A DNA stretch of 64,000 nucleotides from Morinoia aosen (taxonomy: Eukaryota > Arthropoda > Malacostraca > Amphipoda > Talitridae): positions 36,310,964 to 36,374,963 of the forward strand of contig CM059556.1 of assembly GCA_030386875.1 (NCBI GenBank), read 5' to 3'. Of this stretch, positions 58,911-64,000 are shown in pieces. Both the position numbers and the translations under genes were made by a program. A model generated the notes under the pieces. That model searched no databases. It saw only the letters and a program-made list of their open reading frames with translations, and was not told the DNA's origin. The stretch's first letter is position 1, and every line of letters starts with the position of its first letter.

Positions 58911-59290
58911 TGTACCAAAAATGCAGCAGTAAAAGTATCACGAAGCCGCGAGTAAAATAACTCGCCAAATTCAATGTAAGTTTAAGGAGCCAAAAGCCGC
59001 GTCTCAAGGGAAGGCGGCGTTAAATTGCCTCCCTGCATTTTCCCTGAGCACATTAGCGGATTCGCGAATATTTTGAAGAATTTGCTACGGCAGGTCCGTA
59101 ATTTTGGCGGGATTTTATTAATGCGGGCCGGTCCGTTAAAACGAGGTAAAGTCGGCCGAGGCAAGCGCCGGAGAGTTGTATTGTGACCGACGCATTAAGC
59201 GGTCGTAATAACTTTAATGCTTATGAAGCGCTGCCTGATTGTTCCGCGTAGAATGATTGCTGGAAGTCAAATAAACTCATTCATTCTGGC
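58911..59290. other. Single-copy, GC-richer island between arrays
   Basis: 58980-59230 is unique and GC-richer, with words such as GGGCCGGTCCGTTAAAACGA and TTTTATTAATG. There is no long frame. The mix of GC-rich and homeodomain-like ATTA words could mark a regulatory element, but this is speculation. Confidence 0.3.
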
Positions 59291-59668
59291 GGAGGAAATG
59301 ATTTATTTTCCAATGAATAAAGTTAGTCATTTCTTCACAAATGAAACTCGTCGTTTTTATGTGAGTGAAATAAGTCGTTTCTAGAGAAATGAAATTAGTC
59401 TTTTCCCTATGAATTAAATTAGTCATTCCTCCATGAATTAAATTAGACATTTCCCTATGAATTAAATTCGTCGTTCCTCCATGAATTAAATTAGACATTT
59501 CCCTATGAATTGAATTAGTGATTTCCCTATGAATTAAATTAGTCATTTCTGTACGAATTAAATTAGCATTTTTCTTCGAACGAAATTAGTCTTTCCTCCA
59601 TAAATAATATTAGCCCTTCTTCTACGGACAAAATTAGTTATTCTTCGACAAAGGAAATTAGTCATTTA
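59291..59668. repeat. 24-bp minisatellite, ~15 units
   Basis: The core is AATTAAATTAGTCATTTCCC followed by TATG, with TCCTCCATG alternating in the centre. The minus strand reads as an eight-residue Met-Thr-Asn-Leu-Ile-His-Arg-Glu repeat because of the period. Confidence 0.93.
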
Positions 59669-60540
59669 ATTTCATCGGGAAAATTTTACGGAATTTTCAT
59701 GCTATGAATAACGGAACGAAGGATTTTTTGTAGGGATTTGGCAAGGAAAAATTTTTGAGGCGAGAAAACGATGCTTTGCGTTTTGTGTCAAAAACCACTT
59801 TCTTAGATTATAAGTCGGTCGTTCATATAAATGAAAATCGTGATACCTTTTAATTTATTTGAAATATGTACTAAGTTCGATGACCTTTGTGCTCCGTCTG
59901 TAATTTATTACGCGATATTTTTTTACCATTAGAATAGTAGGACCTGATACTGATATATAAAGTACAGTTCTCAACTCTACGTGAGGAAGGTTCTTCCTGT
60001 CGTGTTTCAGAATCTTCCCTGCACATTTTTGTTGCGAACGTGCATTTTTGACCAATTGGAGATCCAGTTTACATTTGTATTATTTTTTAAACAAAAATTA
60101 CATTCTTTATAATCTTCAGATGAGATCATTCTGATCAAAAAAATCCTTCTGTATAAAACTCCAAGCCGTGAAAACCCCCAAAAAATTTACCCTCTGCCTC
60201 TAAGTATCCATGATACAATACTATTCTATCGTGTTCATTGAGCTACATTAAAAAGGGAAAAAGTGAAGATAATATATATAACTAAACACCCGAGCATACA
60301 AAGCCCTGACGGGTAATTAACTTTCACCACCCTAAAACTACCTAAAAAAAAACCTCCAACGCTCGCATCATCTGCGCAAAGCGCATCTCTATCAGTTTCC
60401 TTTCTATCCTTTTCCGTTTCACCTCTTCTCTCCCCGACACACTCTGCGTCAAACTCTCTTTCCGTCCTTTCTATAAGCATTGACCGACCGACCGATAATA
60501 TATCGACGTTTAACTATTGTACCTGTTGTACGGTATCTTA
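59669..60540. other. Unique spacer
   Basis: Nothing recognised. A minus-strand 81-codon frame at 60235-60480 has no recognisable motif. Confidence 0.45.
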
Positions 60541-60811
60541 CACGGCAGAGGAAACAAGGTAGTGTCATTTCTATGGGAGAAAATACACCTCCTCTTGTTC
60601 GGCTAGCCAATGGAACGGCTTAATTTCAAACAAATTTTATGACGTCACTAAAACACCATGTCGTTAGGCCAATAGTAGAGCCAGATTTGGCGGTAGCAGT
60701 GCTACCCGATGCAATATGAGCGTTTCTATTGGTCCGTTGCCGTGACGTCAGCAAAACCACACCGTCAACGGAAAAAAGACTGGTTTGAACCTATCTTGTT
60801 TCCCCTACCGT
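60541..60811. mobile_element. 271-bp inverted-repeat element with CRE and CCAAT motifs
   Basis: The ends ACGGCAGAGGAAACAAGGTAG (60542) and CTATCTTGTTTCCCCTACCGT (60791) are inverse complements at 18 of 21 positions. Each half carries a full palindromic TGACGTCA (60640-60647 and 60743-60750) and CCAAT boxes (CCAATGG at 60607, GGCCAATAG at 60668, CTATTGG at 60727). The internal TGACGTCAC and CCAATAG words pair between halves, so the inner part is also a diverged inverted repeat. It has no coding capacity and no clear target duplication. Bound by CREB/ATF- and NF-Y-like factors it could act as a promoter or enhancer, but that is inference. Confidence 0.75.
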
Positions 60812-61476
60812 AGTATTTTCAATACGTAATGTTGTTGATAATTATAATCAATTCATACATTTTTGACGGAGACCGTGTTGATGAATTGATAATTACTTCC
60901 AAATTGTTTCATCCTGCTTGCTTCTATCGGGTGAAATTCAAAACATTTCACATTGTTGCAGCTGTGCAGCCAATAGCGAAGGTTTTTCTGTCGACTTGGC
61001 TACCCTACGCTCTGCTTTTTTTCTGAAAAAATCCTCAAGCTTTATTTGAAGGAGCTAAACTTTAAAATTTTCACCAAAAAGCCCGTGGGTTATGCCCATT
61101 ATTACTATTATTATTGTGCATAACTATTATAATATAATTTAAAATAACTATCATGATTGTATATGGAGTTTCACCAGGTAGTCAAGTCAACAAAATAACT
61201 TTCATAACCAGTAGTACCGCAGTGATGGCGTAAAAATATCCAAATCTGTCCACTGGAAGTCTTCATCAGCGAGCGCCGCACTCCCGTGGACGTGGAATAT
61301 TTCTTTTCTGCGGGGCTCAATGAGCATGATTGACTTCCGCAACAATTTGCATATCGTTTTTTCAGGGCTGTGAACAGCTGCTCTTGCGCGTCGAGTTGCC
61401 TTGAAAATTAAACTCCCTCGGCCACAACGAACTGTTCTAACCCAGTCATTTGATTGGGCATCAATACCATTCTGGG
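60812..61476. other. Unique sequence with one arm of the 38880-39192 repeat
   Basis: 60945-61015 holds CAGCCAATAGCGAAGG and TTTTTCTGTCGACTTGGCTA, related to the arms at 38900 and 39150. A 107-codon minus-strand frame at 61202-61525 starts with TTG and resembles nothing known. Confidence 0.45.
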
Positions 61477-61800
61477 TAACTTTATTGCAACATTGAGAGC
61501 CTGTATTTATACGGGAGGGGTTCAAGCTACGTGTGTAAATAGCAAGGAATGCATTTTCATGAGATGATTTTTCGGTAACTTTATTGCGGTAATGAGAGTC
61601 TGTAACTATACGAGAGATTTTCTAGCTACGTTGGTCAATAACCTCTTTTAATGTGAAAATGTTCCTTGCTTCCTGACTGTGTAACTTTATTGCGATAATG
61701 GGTGCCTTTAGCTATACGAGAGAAGCTCTAGCAAGAAATGTCTCTCAAGAAATGTCTCTCGTGTGTAAATAGCAAGAAATTTCTCTTCTTGTGAACATGT
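61477..61800. repeat. ~100-bp tandem repeat, 3 copies
   Basis: TAACTTTATTGC starts copies at 61477, 61576 and about 61682. Each has AATGRGWGYCT, TATACGRGAG and GCTACG/CTAGC words. The last copy contains an extra tandem AAGAAATGTCTCTC. Confidence 0.88.
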
Positions 61801-61879
61801 TACATGCTAGACCGATATGCGATCAACCCGATACAATCTTTCTGATCTGATCCCTAGTCTGAAGTCTGATCTGAGGTCT

Positions 61880-62252
61880 AGAAGTCTGATTTTTTATAAC
61901 TGGGACTGGTGGCTTGGAGTCTGATTCTTTTTAACTGGGACTAGTGGCTAGGAATCTGATCTTTTATAACTGGAGCAGGTGGCTAGGAGTCTGATCCCTA
62001 TAACTGGAGCAGGTGGCTAGGAGTCTGATCCCTTATAACTGGAACAGGTGGCTAGGAGTCTGATCCCTATAACTGGAACAGGTGGCTAGGAGTCTGATCC
62101 CTTATAACTGGAGCAGGTGGCTAGGAGTCTGATCCCTCATAACTGGAACAGGTGGCTAGGAGTCTGATCCCTTATAACTGGAACAGGTGGCTAGGAGTCT
62201 GATCCCTATAACTGGAGCAGGAGGCTAGGAGTCTGATCCCTATAACTAGAGC
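61880..62252. repeat. 34/35-bp minisatellite, ~11 units
   Basis: The core is GGCTAGGAGTCTGATCCCTT followed by ATAACTGGARCAGGT. The one-base length difference is CCCTATAAC versus CCCTTATAAC. The two unit types are interspersed. Confidence 0.95.
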
Positions 62253-62760
62253 CGGAGAGGCAGGCTGCAGGATAAGACGCTCAACTCTTATTTATACGGC
62301 AAAAGTTGGCTCGACACAAAGCTTCCTTCGAGGAATTCAAATGGAGTTGCCGGAGAGCCTTATCTCCGCGAAAACTACGCATAAACTGACAGGAAGTCTC
62401 CCAAAGATCATAGTGTTATAGGCCCATTTTTATTCCAAGATTTGCCAACCTTACAAATAATATTTTCACGATTGTTCTCTGTCTCTACGCCTGTCTCTAC
62501 AAAAACTACACTCATGCACCAGAGGTAGCTGTGCTCAGACACAAGGAAAGTTTGAAACGGTCGTTAAGCTTGAAGTTTTCACATCAGAACACCGTAGTTT
62601 TCGGAAAACTCTGCGCTGCTACACGAATAGGTGATGTTACAAGCATACTTGGTGCCGTAAGGCAGTGCCGAAACAGAAAAGTACGTTTTTTTTGCTAATT
62701 TCAGCGCATTTGGGAAAAATTTTATTCGACGCACCTACTTGGCTTGCGATTGGGAACGCG
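62253..62760. other. Unique sequence, GC-richer at its left
   Basis: 62255-62420 is single-copy and GC-richer, with two GATA-type words (AGGATAAG and CCTTATCTCC). No gene is recognised. It could be regulatory, but nothing in the sequence proves it. Confidence 0.3.
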
Positions 62761-63880
62761 TGCGGATTCGAAGTTCTTGCGTGTCAATGAAGACGCGACA
62801 GGTGGATTATAAGTTCTTGCGTATCATTGAAGATGTGACAGGTGGATTATAAGTTCTTGCGTATCATTGAAGATGTGACAGGTGGATTATAAGTTCTTGC
62901 GTATCATTGAAGATGTGACAGGTGGATTATAAGTTCTTGCGTATCATTGAAGATGTGACAGGTGGATTATAAGTTCTTGCGTATCATTGAAGATGTGACA
63001 GGTGGATTATAAGTTCTTGCGTATCATTGAAGATGTGACAGGTGGATTATAAGTTCTTGCGTGTCAATGAAGACGCGACAGGTGGATTATAAGTTCTTGC
63101 GTATCATTGAAGATGTGACAGGTGGATTATAAGTTCTTGCGTATCATTGAAGATGTGACAGGTAGATTATAAGTTCTTGCGTATCATTGAAGATGTGACA
63201 GGTGGATTATAAGTTATTGCGTATCACTGAAAATGTGACAGGTGGATTATAAGTTCTTGCGTATCATTGAAGATGTGACAGGTGGATTATAAGTTCTTGC
63301 GTATCATTGAAGATGTGACAGGTGGATTATAAGTTCTTGCGTATCATTGAAGATGTGACAGGTGGATTATAAGTTCTTGCGTATCATTGAAGATGTGACA
63401 GGTGGATTATAAGTTCTTGCGTATCATTGAAGATGTGACAGGTGGATTATAAGTTCTTGCGTATCATTGAAGATGTGACAGGTGGATAATAAGTTCTTGC
63501 GTATCATTGAAGATGTGACAGGTAGATTATAAGTTCTTGCGTATCATTGAAGATGTGACAGGTGGATTATAAGTTATTGCGTATCACTGAAAATGTGATA
63601 GGTGGATTATAAGTTCTTGCGTATCATTGAAGATGTGACAGGTGGATTATAAGTTCTTGCGTATCATTGAAGATGTGACAGGTGGATTATAAGTTCTTGC
63701 GTATCATTGAAGATGTGACAGGTGGATTATAAGTTCTTGCGTATCATTGAAGATGTGACAGGTGGATTATAAGTTCTTGCGTATCATTGAAGATGTGACA
63801 GGTGGATTATAAGTTCTTGCGTATCATTGAAGATGAGACAGGTGGATTCGAAGTTCTTGCGTGTCAATGAAGACGTCGCA
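62761..63880. repeat. 40-bp minisatellite, exactly 28 units without indels
   Basis: Each unit contains GGTGGATTATAAGTTCTTGC followed by GTATCATTGAAGATGTGACA. All 28 units are exactly 40 bp and most are identical. Units 1, 8 and 28 carry GTGTCAATGAAGACG instead, and units 1 and 28 also share GGATTCGAAG. Units 11-12 and 20-21 carry the same rare pair of variants (GGTAGATTAT then AAGTTATTGC), nine units apart. It ends within a few bases of MITE copy C. Confidence 0.98.
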
Positions 63881-63887
63881 GGTTTAT

Positions 63888-64000
63888 CACGTTTCTTTCG
63901 GCACCGGTGGTGACTGAGGGGATTTTTATAATGCTTCCGACCAACCAGCAGTCACGCACTCGATTTTCATTAATTCTCAATGGAAACTAAATGGAGGCAC
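63888..64000 (+). mobile_element. MITE copy C (TTAA family), cut by the window edge
   Basis: After TTAT the sequence CACGTTTCTTTCGGCACCGG, then TTTTTATAATGCTTCCGACC, CAGCAGTCACGCACTCGATT and AAATGGAGGCAC, follows copy B (read on its minus strand) in order as far as the last base of the window. The remaining half should lie outside the window. Confidence 0.75.

Noticed and set aside
5756-60598. Shared AAATACACCTC word at about 5764, 15826 and 60580
   Set aside because: Too short on its own to show a dispersed family; flanks do not clearly align.
62761-63880. CRISPR array (regular 40-bp repeats)
   Set aside because: Units are contiguous with no unique spacers, no cas-like frames lie nearby, and the setting is eukaryotic.

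Overview
The window looks like non-coding eukaryotic nuclear DNA, most likely from an invertebrate and plausibly an arthropod. This is inferred from architecture only, because no conserved gene identifies a species. The DNA is AT-rich by eye. It has no prokaryote-like gene packing, no rRNA, no tRNA I could fold, no recognisable protein domain and no non-repetitive reading frame longer than about 140 codons. Every long open frame lies inside a tandem repeat whose unit lacks stop codons in one or more frames, and many of these frames do not begin with ATG. I therefore call no protein-coding gene; four weak unassigned frames are listed at very low confidence.

What fills the window is tandem repeats. 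More than thirty separate arrays with mostly unrelated units (9 to about 114 bp) cover roughly a third of it, by adding the spans below. The largest are a 40-bp array at 29371-32475, a 50-bp array at 57161-58910 with degenerate copies to its left, a 13/26-bp array at 22862-24270, a 33-bp array at 27380-28645, a 21-bp array at 12475-13585 and a second 40-bp array at 62761-63880. Several show higher-order structure: multi-unit blocks duplicated in register. Between them lie degenerate two- to six-copy repeats of about 70-115 bp, so local tandem duplication at every scale seems to be the main force shaping this locus.

A second layer is inverted-repeat and dispersed DNA, probably small non-autonomous transposons. 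(1) A family of about 220 bp has three copies: 34763-34980, 54660-54879 (opposite orientation, flanked by exact TTAA) and 63888 to the window end; the TTAA flanks suggest piggyBac-type mobilisation. (2) A palindrome of about 2.9 kb spans 35975-38857, and its arms carry the same 30-bp minisatellite expanded to about 22 units in one arm and about 6 in the other. (3) A palindrome of about 560 bp lies at 39364-39925. (4) A 271-bp inverted-repeat element at 60541-60811 carries a TGACGTCA site and CCAAT boxes in both halves. (5) Smaller hairpins lie near 4087, 6818, 14975, 35034, 38880 and 52429. (6) Dispersed copies pair 15660-15945 with 40915-41205 (inverted), 830-1220 with 6600-6810, and 18660-19095 with 21780-21960.

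The rest is unique AT-rich sequence with a few GC-richer single-copy islands (about 18230-18640, 26930-27080, 58980-59230, 62255-62420) that could be regulatory, though nothing proves it. I found no prokaryotic-type defence or biosynthetic system and no viral genes. The unusual biology here is repeat biology: minisatellite birth, in-register amplification and palindrome formation.
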